Source: Candidatus Rokuibacteriota bacterium
GTDB lineage: Bacteria > Methylomirabilota > Methylomirabilia > Rokubacteriales > CSP1-6
Direction: 5' to 3'
DNA: 5,563 nt
NCBI GenBank assembly: GCA_003220195.1
Contig: QHRT01000325.1
Span: 430-5,992 of the forward strand
Below are positions 1 to 5,563 of the stretch, piece by piece; position 1 is the first letter of the stretch; every line of letters begins with the position of its first letter. Below the pieces are notes generated by a model that saw only the letters and a program-made list of their open reading frames with translations, was not told the origin of the DNA and searched no databases. The position numbers were made by a program, and so were the translations under genes.

Positions 1-510
1 CGGAAGGTTCTTGTACGCGAGCTCGGAGCGCGCGCCGTACGGGTTCCGGTTCCAGATCTTGACGGTGCGGCCGACCAGGTCGAGTCTCGTGAAACGCTCG
101 CCGCTGCCGTAGAAATGATCCTCGGGGTCGAGCAGCAGCGTCTCGAGGACGCGAAGAACGCGGCGCGCCGGATCGTGCGGCAGGCTCTCGACCTCGAATC
201 CCGGCGGCGGTCCGAATCGCTGCCCGGCGAAGTTCCCGTCGTCGGAGACCTCGTGCGTGAGCAGGCGGCCATCGGCCGAGCGGAACGTCAGCCGCCAGGG
301 ATCGAGCCTCGCCTCGACGACGAGATGGGGTGTGCGGAGCGTGATGGTATCAGCGCCGGCGTCCAGCGACCACGATCCAGGATCAGGAGGCTCCACCACG
401 TAGCTGAACGTCTTCGCCGTCGCGAGCGGACCCGGTGTGATGCGCACGCGCACGACGCGCGGCGCCGCCACGCTCACGCTGACGCGGGCCGCCCCGAGCC
501 CTTCGGTCAC
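1..510 (-). CDS. GH31 glycoside hydrolase, YicI/alpha-xylosidase-like, N-terminal part (cut by the window edge)
   Basis: I translated this minus-strand frame directly from the sequence; it stays open from upstream of 510 to base 1, where the window ends, so only the N-terminal beta-sandwich region is present. From the GTG at 510-508, residues about 9-27 form a strand ending VVRVRITPG, typical of GH31 N-terminal domains. Residues 131-140 read DHFYGSGERF, and 152-170 contain IWNRN, SE and AYKNLP. This block closely matches, from memory, the YicI signature (YGLGERF, then TWNRDGG and AYKNIPF). It is much less like sulfoquinovosidase YihQ. GH31 retaining enzymes cut alpha-xylosides or alpha-glucosides from non-reducing ends; the catalytic aspartates lie in the missing part, so substrate is not proven. 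It directly follows the second permease, so it is probably co-transcribed and cytoplasmic. The start is uncertain: likely coding sequence continues upstream to about 557 with no ATG, GTG or TTG in frame (see findings). Confidence 0.83.
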   Translation of the reverse strand, partial: MTEGLGAARVSVSVAAPRVVRVRITPGPLATAKTFSYVVEPPDPGSWSLDAGADTITLRTPHLVVEARLDPWRLTFRSADGRLLTHEVSDDGNFAGQRFGPPPGFEVESLPHDPARRVLRVLETLLLDPEDHFYGSGERFTRLDLVGRTVKIWNRNPYGARSELAYKNLP

Positions 511-557
511 GCAGGGGAATTCGATGCCGTCGGCGGTGCGCTCCCATCCGAGCGCAC

Positions 558-1382
558 CTACCCCTTGACCGCGCCGAGGGTGAGGCCCCGGACGAGATAG
601 CGCTGCAGCGCGAGCGTCATCACGATGTTCGGCAGCATCACCATGACGGCCGCCGCGCTCATCTCGCCGTAGAGCGGCCCGGCGTCGGTGTTCAGCCCGG
701 CGATGACGACCGGAAGAGTCTTCGCCTCGACGCCGCTCAAGATCAGCGCGAAGAGGAACTCGTTCCAGGACACCAGGAAGGCGAAGATGGCCGCGACGAC
801 CAGGCCCGGCGCCGCGATCGGGATCACGATGCGCAGCAGCACGCCGAGCGGCGAGCAGCCGTCGATCATCGCGGCCTCTTCCACCTCGAGCGGCACGTCG
901 ACGAAGAAGCCGATCAGGAGCCAGATCGAGAACGGCAGCGCGAACGAGACATACGCGATCAGCAACCCCGTGTACGTATCGAGCAGTCCGAGCCGCTGCA
1001 TCATCAAGTAATACGGCACGACCAGCACCATGCGCGGCGCCATGCGCATCACCAGCACCAGGAATCGCACGGCCTCGGACAGGCGGAACCGGAACCGCGC
1101 GAAGCCGTATCCGGCGAGCGTGCCGAGCACCAGGCTGCCGATCGTGGTGCCGATCGCGATCACCAGGCTGTTTTTCAGGTACTGGAAGAACGGGATGTTC
1201 GTCAGGACGCGGGTGTAGTTGTCCGCGATCGGCGTGAAGAGCCAGTGCGGCGGCCGCGCGTACAGCGACAGCTCGGTCTTGAAGGACGCCGTCGCGATCC
1301 AGTAGATCGGGAAAAGCGTCCAGGCCAGGACGGGCACGAGCAGCAGGGCGGTCAGCGCCGCTTGCCAGCGGGTCGGCTTCAC
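558..1382 (-). CDS. Carbohydrate ABC transporter permease, MalG/UgpE type (CUT1 family)
   Basis: This 274-residue inner-membrane protein is one of the two channel subunits of a CUT1 sugar importer. About six hydrophobic segments are visible: near residues 8-30, 72-94, 107-128, 138-160, 185-208 and 242-260. The cytoplasmic EAA loop that docks the ATPase is clear at 167-194 (VEEAAMIDGCSPLG, then RIVIPIAAPGL). The WNEF motif at 206-209 and the C-terminal RGLTLGAVKG are typical of the MalG/UgpE branch, so both ends look intact and length is normal. The start is GTG at 1382-1380, one base after the TGA of the upstream permease. No in-frame methionine occurs before residue 112 and no clear Shine-Dalgarno is seen, so translational coupling is likely. 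The stop is TAG at 560-558. Family assignment is secure; the sugar cannot be read from this subunit. Confidence 0.95.
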   Translation of the reverse strand: MKPTRWQAALTALLLVPVLAWTLFPIYWIATASFKTELSLYARPPHWLFTPIADNYTRVLTNIPFFQYLKNSLVIAIGTTIGSLVLGTLAGYGFARFRFRLSEAVRFLVLVMRMAPRMVLVVPYYLMMQRLGLLDTYTGLLIAYVSFALPFSIWLLIGFFVDVPLEVEEAAMIDGCSPLGVLLRIVIPIAAPGLVVAAIFAFLVSWNEFLFALILSGVEAKTLPVVIAGLNTDAGPLYGEMSAAAVMVMLPNIVMTLALQRYLVRGLTLGAVKG

Positions 1383-1383
1383 G

Positions 1384-2253
1384 TCAGGCCGGCGCGCCGC
1401 GGCGGCCCAGCACGGCGCGCAGCAGGATCCAGCACATGAGCGTTACCAGGATCAGCGTCACCATGCCGATCGCGTTCGCCTCGCCCATGTGGCCGAGGCC
1501 GAACGCGCGGTAGTTCAGGATCTGGATCGTCTGCGTCGCGGTGCCCGGTCCGCCCCCGGTCAGGACGAAGATGATGTCGAACTCGCGAAAGACGTCCATC
1601 GCGCGGATCAGCACGGCGAGCAGCATGATGTACGTCAAGAGCGGCACGGTGATGTAGCGGAAGCGGTGCCACGCCGACGCGCCGTCCACGCTCGCCGCCT
1701 CGTAGAGCTCGCCCGGCAGCGTCTCGATCCCGGCGTACATCACGAGGAACATGAAGGGGATCGTTCGCCACGCGTCCACGATCGTGATCGAGACCAGCGC
1801 CAGCGTCGGATCGCTGAGCCAGGGCGGGCGGCCGAGCCCGAGGACGGAAAGGTAGTAGTTCAGCACGCCGATCTCGGGATGGAAGATCACGCGCCACATC
1901 GTCGCGCCCACCACGGGGACGACGAAGAGCGGCAGCAGCAACAGCACGCGGAGCGGACGCAGGAACCGGAACGGCTGCGCGAACAGCAACGCGAGGCCGA
2001 GGCCGGCCAGGAACTCGACGAGCACCGCGCCGGACGTGAACAGCGTGGTCACGACGACGGCGCGGGTGAACTCGGCGTCGCTGGCGAGGCGCGCGTAGTT
2101 CGCGAGCCCGACGAACCGGACGTCGCGCGGGCGCAGCAGCCACCAGTTGTAGAAGCTGATCCACGCCGAATAGAGCAGCGGGATCAGGTCGATCGTGAAC
2201 AGGAAGACCAGCCCCGGCAGCAGGAACCAGCGGCCCGCGCTGCCGACGGCCAT
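1384..2253 (-). CDS. Carbohydrate ABC transporter permease, MalF/UgpA type (CUT1 family)
   Basis: This 289-residue protein is the partner channel subunit of the importer. Hydrophobic segments lie near residues 8-28, 66-92, 101-122, 152-174, 204-222 and 261-281. The EAA loop is at about 184-205 (YEAASVDGASAWHRFRYITV). The FVLTGGGPGTATQT stretch at 229-242 and FVGLANYARL at 47-56 are hallmarks of UgpA/MalF-type sugar permeases (compare F.GL.NY and LT.GGP...T). There is no long extra N-terminal periplasmic domain like that of E. coli MalF, so the protein is closer to UgpA or LacF in layout. ATG at 2253-2251 is 22 bases after the stop of the binding-protein gene, with no strong Shine-Dalgarno; a weak purine run is present in the gap. 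The stop is TGA at 1386-1384. It should form a heterodimer with the product of the next gene. Confidence 0.95.
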   Translation of the reverse strand: MAVGSAGRWFLLPGLVFLFTIDLIPLLYSAWISFYNWWLLRPRDVRFVGLANYARLASDAEFTRAVVVTTLFTSGAVLVEFLAGLGLALLFAQPFRFLRPLRVLLLLPLFVVPVVGATMWRVIFHPEIGVLNYYLSVLGLGRPPWLSDPTLALVSITIVDAWRTIPFMFLVMYAGIETLPGELYEAASVDGASAWHRFRYITVPLLTYIMLLAVLIRAMDVFREFDIIFVLTGGGPGTATQTIQILNYRAFGLGHMGEANAIGMVTLILVTLMCWILLRAVLGRRGAPA

Positions 2254-2275
2254 GGCCCGGGGCGCTCGCTTGCCG

Positions 2276-3523
2276 TTACTTCCCGAGGATCCGGTTCGTG
2301 CCCGCGTCGATCTCCTTCAGCGCGGCGTCGAGCGTCAGCTCGCCCGCGGTCAGCTTGCCGGCGGTCACGCGCAGATGCTCCTGGACGTCCGCGTACTCGC
2401 GCAGCCGCGGCCTTTCCTTCGCGATCTGCAAGCTGTCGTAGAGCGTGTCGGCGTAGGGCACGGCCGACCGCGTGCCGGGGTCTTTGAGCACCGAGATGCG
2501 CGAGCTGTGGATCGCGGACGTCGAGCTCGGGAATTTCATCGCCGCCTGCCCGAAGTCTTTCCCCGACAGCCAGGTGACGAACTGCCACGCCGCGTCCTGG
2601 TTCGCGCTGTTCTTCGGAATCCCGATCGTCCACACGCCGCGCATCGGGGTCTGACGCACGGCCTTCGGCACCTTCACGTAGCCGAGCTTGCCGGCGACGC
2701 TCGAACGTTGCTTGTCCTCCATCGGCTTCGCGCCGGAGGCCCACTGGATCGCCATCGCCGCCTGGCCGAGCTGCACCGCCTTGTTCACGTCGGCGAAGGC
2801 GTAGCTGCGCACGTTCAGCGGCGCGACCTTCAGCAGCTCGAGAAAGACTTCGCCGCCCTTCTTGCCGGCGGGCGTGTTGAGGCCGCCGCGCCCCGACGCG
2901 TCGACCAGCTCGGCGCCGTAGGACCACTGGGCCAGCAGCATGTAGAGCGCGGTCTGGATGTCGCTGCTGGCCGTGATCGCGATCCCGTACTTCTCCTTCG
3001 CCGGATCGTGAAACGCCTTCGCGGCGGAGAGCAATTCGTCCCACGTGGCCGGCGGCTTCAGCCCTTTCTGCTCGAACAGATCCTTTCGATAGACGAGGAT
3101 CTGCACGTTGCAGTCGACCGGCATCGCGTACTGCTGCCCCTGGAACGCGCCGGACGCGAGGGTCGTCGGGACGAAGTCGGCGACGTCGAGCGTCTTCATC
3201 CGCTCGTTCAGCGGGAGCAGGAACTCCGACAGCGGCGGGACCCACGGCTCGTCCACGAAGACGACGTCGTAGCGGCCGGCGCCGGTGCTGAGCGCGAGCA
3301 CCTGCTTCTTGTAGAGATCGGCGAAGGGCGCGGCGTCGACCACGACCTTGATGCCGGTCTTCTTCTCGAATTCCGGAAGATTCGCACGCACGACGTCTTC
3401 CTTGAAACCGGCGAGCATCGAGAGCGTGATCGTCTTGCTCTGCGCCCATCCCGGAGCGTCGGCCGCAAGCGCAACGGTGAAGACCAGCAGCACGCTCCAG
3501 ACGATCTTCTCGATCCGCGTCAT
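2276..3523 (-). CDS. Periplasmic sugar-binding protein of an ABC importer (SBP_bac_1, COG1653-like)
   Basis: The product is 415 residues, the usual size for CUT1 binding proteins. It captures the oligosaccharide in the periplasm and hands it to the two downstream permeases. An N-terminal Sec signal is clear: basic MTRIEK, a hydrophobic core at about residues 8-20, and a likely cleavage near APGWAQ/SK at 27-29. No lipobox cysteine is present, so it should be soluble in a periplasm. The mature start has the family pattern ITLSMLAGF, then an EFEKKTGIKV strand at 51-60 and YDVVFVDEPW at 85-94, which fits the SBP_bac_1 fold. C-terminal family features include RGVWTIGIPKNSANQDAAWQFVTWLSG split around 295-321. 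ATG at 3523-3521 overlaps the GH127 stop as ATGA and is preceded by a strong GGAGGAG. The frame stays open far upstream inside GH127, but that extension is antisense-like noise of high-GC DNA. Ligand specificity is not readable; context suggests a pentose-containing plant oligosaccharide. Confidence 0.95.
   Translation of the reverse strand: MTRIEKIVWSVLLVFTVALAADAPGWAQSKTITLSMLAGFKEDVVRANLPEFEKKTGIKVVVDAAPFADLYKKQVLALSTGAGRYDVVFVDEPWVPPLSEFLLPLNERMKTLDVADFVPTTLASGAFQGQQYAMPVDCNVQILVYRKDLFEQKGLKPPATWDELLSAAKAFHDPAKEKYGIAITASSDIQTALYMLLAQWSYGAELVDASGRGGLNTPAGKKGGEVFLELLKVAPLNVRSYAFADVNKAVQLGQAAMAIQWASGAKPMEDKQRSSVAGKLGYVKVPKAVRQTPMRGVWTIGIPKNSANQDAAWQFVTWLSGKDFGQAAMKFPSSTSAIHSSRISVLKDPGTRSAVPYADTLYDSLQIAKERPRLREYADVQEHLRVTAGKLTAGELTLDAALKEIDAGTNRILGK
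3520..3523 (-). other. ATGA stop/start overlap joining GH127 to the binding-protein gene
   Basis: The minus strand reads ATGA: the ATG (3523-3521) starts the binding protein and the TGA (3522-3520) ends GH127. Such 4-bp overlaps are typical of co-transcribed, translationally coupled genes, and here they tie the hydrolase and the transporter into one operon. Confidence 0.9.
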
Positions 3524-5379
3524 GATCGCTCCTCCACGCGCGGGATCCACACGCGCATCGCTCCGGCTTCTCGGTTCGCCCACGTACAGTAGGGGATCGC
3601 GGTCAGCGCCACGGGGCGGCGGGCCGCGCGCGGCGCCGTGCCGCGGGGCCGATAGAGCCGATGACGCCACGCGCTCGCGTCGACTTCCCAGCCACTGGCG
3701 TGCACGACCGCCACACCACCGAGCAGGTCGGGGGCCCACGCCGATTCGAGCCGGGCATCGGTGTCGATCGCGAGATCCGCGATCGGTGCCCCGGGATGGT
3801 CGGCCTGCTCGAGGCAGTAGACGAGCGGCCCGCGCTCGATGGCCACGCACCCGCGCGTCGATTCGATCCGAGGGTGCGCTTCCACGAGTCGCGGCTCCAT
3901 CGAGAGGCTCAGCTCGACGACGTCGCCGCGCGCCCACGCGCGCTCGAGGCGCACGTACTCGCCCGGCGCAGCGGGGCCCGCAATGCTCCGCCCGTTGATG
4001 CGCACGTCGGCGCTCGTGCACCAGTCGGGGACGCGCAGCGCGAGCGTCCACGCCGGGCCCGTCGTCGCCGCTTCCACGTGGAGCCGCACGTCTCCCGCCC
4101 ACGGATACTTCGTGTCCATCCGGAGCGCGATGCCCGAGGCGACGATGCGCGCGGCGGCGTACTGATGGATCTGGAGCCCCGTCGCGTCCCGCGTCGCGAC
4201 GTAGTGGGCGAGCGACGCCAGGAGCCGCATGACATTCGGCGGACAGCACGCCACCAGGTGCCACGGCTTGCGCCGGCAGCCGCCGCGATGCAGATGCTCC
4301 GGCTCGCCGTCGCTGGCGAGCGGGTTCACGTAGAAGTACCGCTCGCCGTCGAGCGACACGCCGGCCAGGATCGCGTTGAAGAGCGTCCGCTCGATCAGAT
4401 CGGCGTAGCGCGCTTCGCCCGTCGCCAGCAGCATGCGCCAGCTCCACATGACGCTGGCGATCGCGCCGCACGTCTCCGAGTACGCGAGGTCGTTCGGCAG
4501 CTCGTACGGTTGACCGAACGCCTCGGCGAGATGGCGGGCGCCGACGCCGCCGGTGAGGTAGAGCTTGCGCTCGACCATGTCCTCCCATTGCGTGGTCAGC
4601 GTCTTCAGGAGCGCGTCGTCACCGGTTTCGAGACAGGCGTCTGCGACTCCGGTGGCGAGATAGAGCGCGCGAACGGCGTGGCCCTCGACCGTGGTCGCGT
4701 CGCGCACCGGGACGCGATCCTGGTACGCGGCCGGGCTGTCGTAGCGATTCGGTCCGATCCGATCGCGCCCGCGCTGATCGAGGAAGAACGCCGCCAGGTC
4801 GAGATGGCGGCGCTCGCCGGTCTCGCGGTAGAGCTCGACCAGCGCCATCTCGATCTCCGCGTGACCGTCGGCGGTGACGCGGCGGCCGGGACCGAACACC
4901 GCGTGGATGTTGTCGACGTACCGTTTCGCGATCGCGAGCAGAAGGTCGTCCCCGATGGCGCGTCGATACGCGATCGCGGCCTGGATCAGGTGTCCCGCGC
5001 AGTAGAGCTCGTGGCCGTGCGTGAGATCGGTCCAGCGTCGTCCGGGTTCCGCGACGGTGTAGTGCGAGCGCAACTCGTCGCTCGGCGCGCGCAGCATCTC
5101 CCACGCCGCCGCTTCGAGCCACTTGTAGACGTCCGAGTCCATGAACACGCGTCCGCGGAACCGACCTGTCGTGCGCCCGGCGGCGATGCGGAGGTTGTCG
5201 AGGTTGCCGGCGGTCTCCAGCATGCGGAGGCCGTGCGGCAGCGCCTTCTGACGATTGACGGTCTGACGCTCTCCCCAGAAGCCGCCGTCGATGGTGGTGG
5301 CGCGAACATCGAGGGTCTTCAGCACCGCGCCCGGACTGCGCGCCGTGTCGACGGGCCCTGCCGTGGCTCCGGTCATCAT
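3520..5379 (-). CDS. GH127 (DUF1680) beta-L-arabinofuranosidase-type glycoside hydrolase
   Basis: With the ATG at 5379-5377 the product is 619 residues, close to the characterised HypBA1 (about 658). The family layout is an (alpha/alpha)6 barrel followed by beta-sandwich domains. Matches to HypBA1 recalled from memory include FMDSDVYKWLEAAAW (codons starting near 5142), TADGHAEIEMAL, VEGHAVRALYLATGVA, LPNDLAYSETC, ACCPPN, and C-terminal YCTWANREAGAMRVW. Catalytic residues are in place: acid/base Glu (4524-4522), zinc ligands Glu (4476-4474) and Cys (4470-4468), nucleophile/zinc Cys (4248-4246) and zinc Cys (4245-4243); the Glu-Glu-Cys spacing (0, +16, +18) equals that of HypBA1. These enzymes release beta-L-arabinofuranose using a zinc-bound cysteine. 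No signal peptide is visible, so it should be cytoplasmic, acting on imported oligosaccharide. The stop overlaps the next start. ATG 5376 and ATG 5403 are alternatives; a TTG at 5493 would run through AT-rich, non-coding-like sequence and the divergent gene, so I rejected it. Exact substrate could differ within this broad family. Confidence 0.92.
   Translation of the reverse strand: MMTGATAGPVDTARSPGAVLKTLDVRATTIDGGFWGERQTVNRQKALPHGLRMLETAGNLDNLRIAAGRTTGRFRGRVFMDSDVYKWLEAAAWEMLRAPSDELRSHYTVAEPGRRWTDLTHGHELYCAGHLIQAAIAYRRAIGDDLLLAIAKRYVDNIHAVFGPGRRVTADGHAEIEMALVELYRETGERRHLDLAAFFLDQRGRDRIGPNRYDSPAAYQDRVPVRDATTVEGHAVRALYLATGVADACLETGDDALLKTLTTQWEDMVERKLYLTGGVGARHLAEAFGQPYELPNDLAYSETCGAIASVMWSWRMLLATGEARYADLIERTLFNAILAGVSLDGERYFYVNPLASDGEPEHLHRGGCRRKPWHLVACCPPNVMRLLASLAHYVATRDATGLQIHQYAAARIVASGIALRMDTKYPWAGDVRLHVEAATTGPAWTLALRVPDWCTSADVRINGRSIAGPAAPGEYVRLERAWARGDVVELSLSMEPRLVEAHPRIESTRGCVAIERGPLVYCLEQADHPGAPIADLAIDTDARLESAWAPDLLGGVAVVHASGWEVDASAWRHRLYRPRGTAPRAARRPVALTAIPYCTWANREAGAMRVWIPRVEERS
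3529..3535 (-). promoter_or_regulatory. Shine-Dalgarno site for the sugar-binding protein gene
   Basis: On the minus strand GGAGGAG lies 5 bases before the ATG at 3523, within the last codons of GH127. It is the only strong Shine-Dalgarno among the operon starts visible here. This supports the chosen start and suggests the binding protein is translated efficiently on its own as well as by coupling, consistent with the excess of binding protein over permease usual in ABC importers. Confidence 0.72.
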
Positions 5380-5436
5380 TGCGCGGGAGAGTCTACCCGA
5401 CATCGAGCGGATCGTCGCGCGTGTCAGGCCCGGAGG

Positions 5437-5450
5437 TTCATAATAACTAT
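5437..5450. promoter_or_regulatory. AT-rich island between divergent genes, probable -10 region(s)
   Basis: This 14-base stretch is almost all A/T in an otherwise strongly GC-rich window and lies between the operon and the divergent plus-strand gene. On the plus strand CATAAT (5439-5444) matches the -10 consensus at 5 of 6 positions; on the minus strand TATTAT (5445-5440) also matches at 5 of 6. I see no convincing -35 hexamer at 16-18 bp for either, so strand and exact site are undecided. The rest of the gap (about 5380-5436) holds no clear terminator or good operator. Confidence 0.35.
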
Positions 5451-5458
5451 CCTTGAAC

Positions 5459-5563
5459 GTGAGATCCGCGCTCCGCACGATCGTGATCGTCAATGTCTGC
5501 TGGGTGTTCGCCCTCGTCTACTTCATGAGCAACCCCGGGGTCGACTACCTCGAAGTCCTTCTG
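5459..5563 (+). CDS. N-terminal fragment of a divergent gene, probable membrane-anchored protein of unknown function
   Basis: A plus-strand frame starts at GTG 5459-5461 and is open through 35 codons to the window edge. Two in-frame TAA stops (5441-5446) close it just upstream, so the start must be GTG 5459 or the in-frame TTG 5453. Residues about 7-23 (TIVIVNVCWVFALVYFM) form a strong hydrophobic helix after a short basic N-terminus, as in a signal anchor or first membrane segment. About 31 of 35 codons end in G or C, matching real genes here, which supports coding. A GGAGG at 5432-5436 lies 16 bases before the TTG and 22 before the GTG, too far to be a normal Shine-Dalgarno; leaderless translation from a promoter at 5439-5444 is possible. 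I do not recognise the family from this fragment, and its link to the sugar operon is unknown. Confidence 0.55.
   Translation, partial: MRSALRTIVIVNVCWVFALVYFMSNPGVDYLEVLL

Noticed and set aside
115..600. Plus-strand open frame of 161 codons at the left edge.
   Set aside because: It lies opposite the GH31 frame, which carries clear family motifs (GSGERF, AYKNLP); the plus-strand product has no such signal.
1489..2487. Plus-strand open frame (332 codons) opposite the MalF-type permease.
   Set aside because: Very charged, repetitive Arg/Glu/Gln composition and complete overlap with a confident permease gene mark it as an antisense artefact.
2195..3592. Long plus-strand open frame (465 codons) opposite the binding-protein gene.
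   Set aside because: The translation is rich in Arg, Gly, Ala, Leu and His with no recognisable domain; it mirrors the real minus-strand gene and is an antisense shadow of GC-biased codons.
3524..4588. In-frame open extension of the binding-protein gene that would give a 770-residue protein with an Arg/Ala-rich N-terminal region.
   Set aside because: It overlaps GH127 coding sequence in another frame, has low-complexity composition typical of high-GC out-of-frame reading, and the ATG at 3523 is followed by a proper signal peptide and preceded by a strong Shine-Dalgarno.
5405..5473. Imperfect inverted pair GAGCGGATC / GATCCGCGCTC flanking the promoter region.
   Set aside because: The arms differ by a 2-base insertion and are 49 bp apart; similar words arise by chance at this GC content.
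5476..5485. Perfect 10-bp palindrome CACGATCGTG, considered as an operator.
   Set aside because: It is inside the divergent coding region, short, and built from GATC/CG words common in this DNA; no second copy or flanking symmetry supports regulator binding.
5380..5493. N-terminal extension of GH127 beginning at TTG 5493.
   Set aside because: It would run through the AT-rich intergenic stretch with atypical codons and overlap the start of the divergent gene; GH127 homology begins well downstream of ATG 5379.
1..5563. CRISPR array, tRNA or rRNA gene, insertion sequence, attachment site or intrinsic terminator.
   Set aside because: I saw no spaced direct repeats, RNA gene signatures, transposase, terminal inverted repeats or GC stem followed by a T run; coding sequence fills nearly all of the window.

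Overview
The window is about two-thirds GC, its coding DNA has a strong G/C bias at third codon positions, and genes are packed with almost no intergenic space. The solute-binding protein has a Sec-type signal peptide with no lipobox cysteine, which fits a diderm (Gram-negative-type) bacterium better than a Gram-positive one. A high-GC soil or sediment lineage is plausible, but nothing here fixes the phylum.

Almost the whole window is one minus-strand operon for taking up and breaking down an oligosaccharide. In order of transcription (high to low coordinates) it holds: a GH127 (DUF1680) beta-L-arabinofuranosidase-type hydrolase (5379-3520); a CUT1-type periplasmic sugar-binding protein (3523-2276); a MalF/UgpA-type permease (2253-1384); a MalG/UgpE-type permease (1382-558); and the N-terminal third or less of a GH31 hydrolase resembling the YicI alpha-xylosidase group, which runs off the left edge. 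Junctions are tight: a 4-bp ATGA overlap, a 22-bp gap, a 1-bp gap with a GTG start, and a GH31 coding frame that reaches right up to the permease stop. This implies a single transcript with translational coupling.

At the right edge, a short AT-rich intergenic stretch (about 5380-5458) separates the operon from a divergent plus-strand gene. Only its first ~35 codons are visible; they encode a probable N-terminal membrane segment.

Together the genes suggest that a plant-type oligosaccharide is bound in the periplasm, imported through the two permeases (the ATPase is not in the window), and trimmed in the cytoplasm by GH127 and GH31. Pairing a beta-L-arabinofuranosidase with an alpha-xylosidase-like enzyme raises the possibility of arabinosylated xyloglucan side chains as the substrate; this is inference. 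The main oddity is that the GH31 frame has no ATG, GTG or TTG where its start should be.
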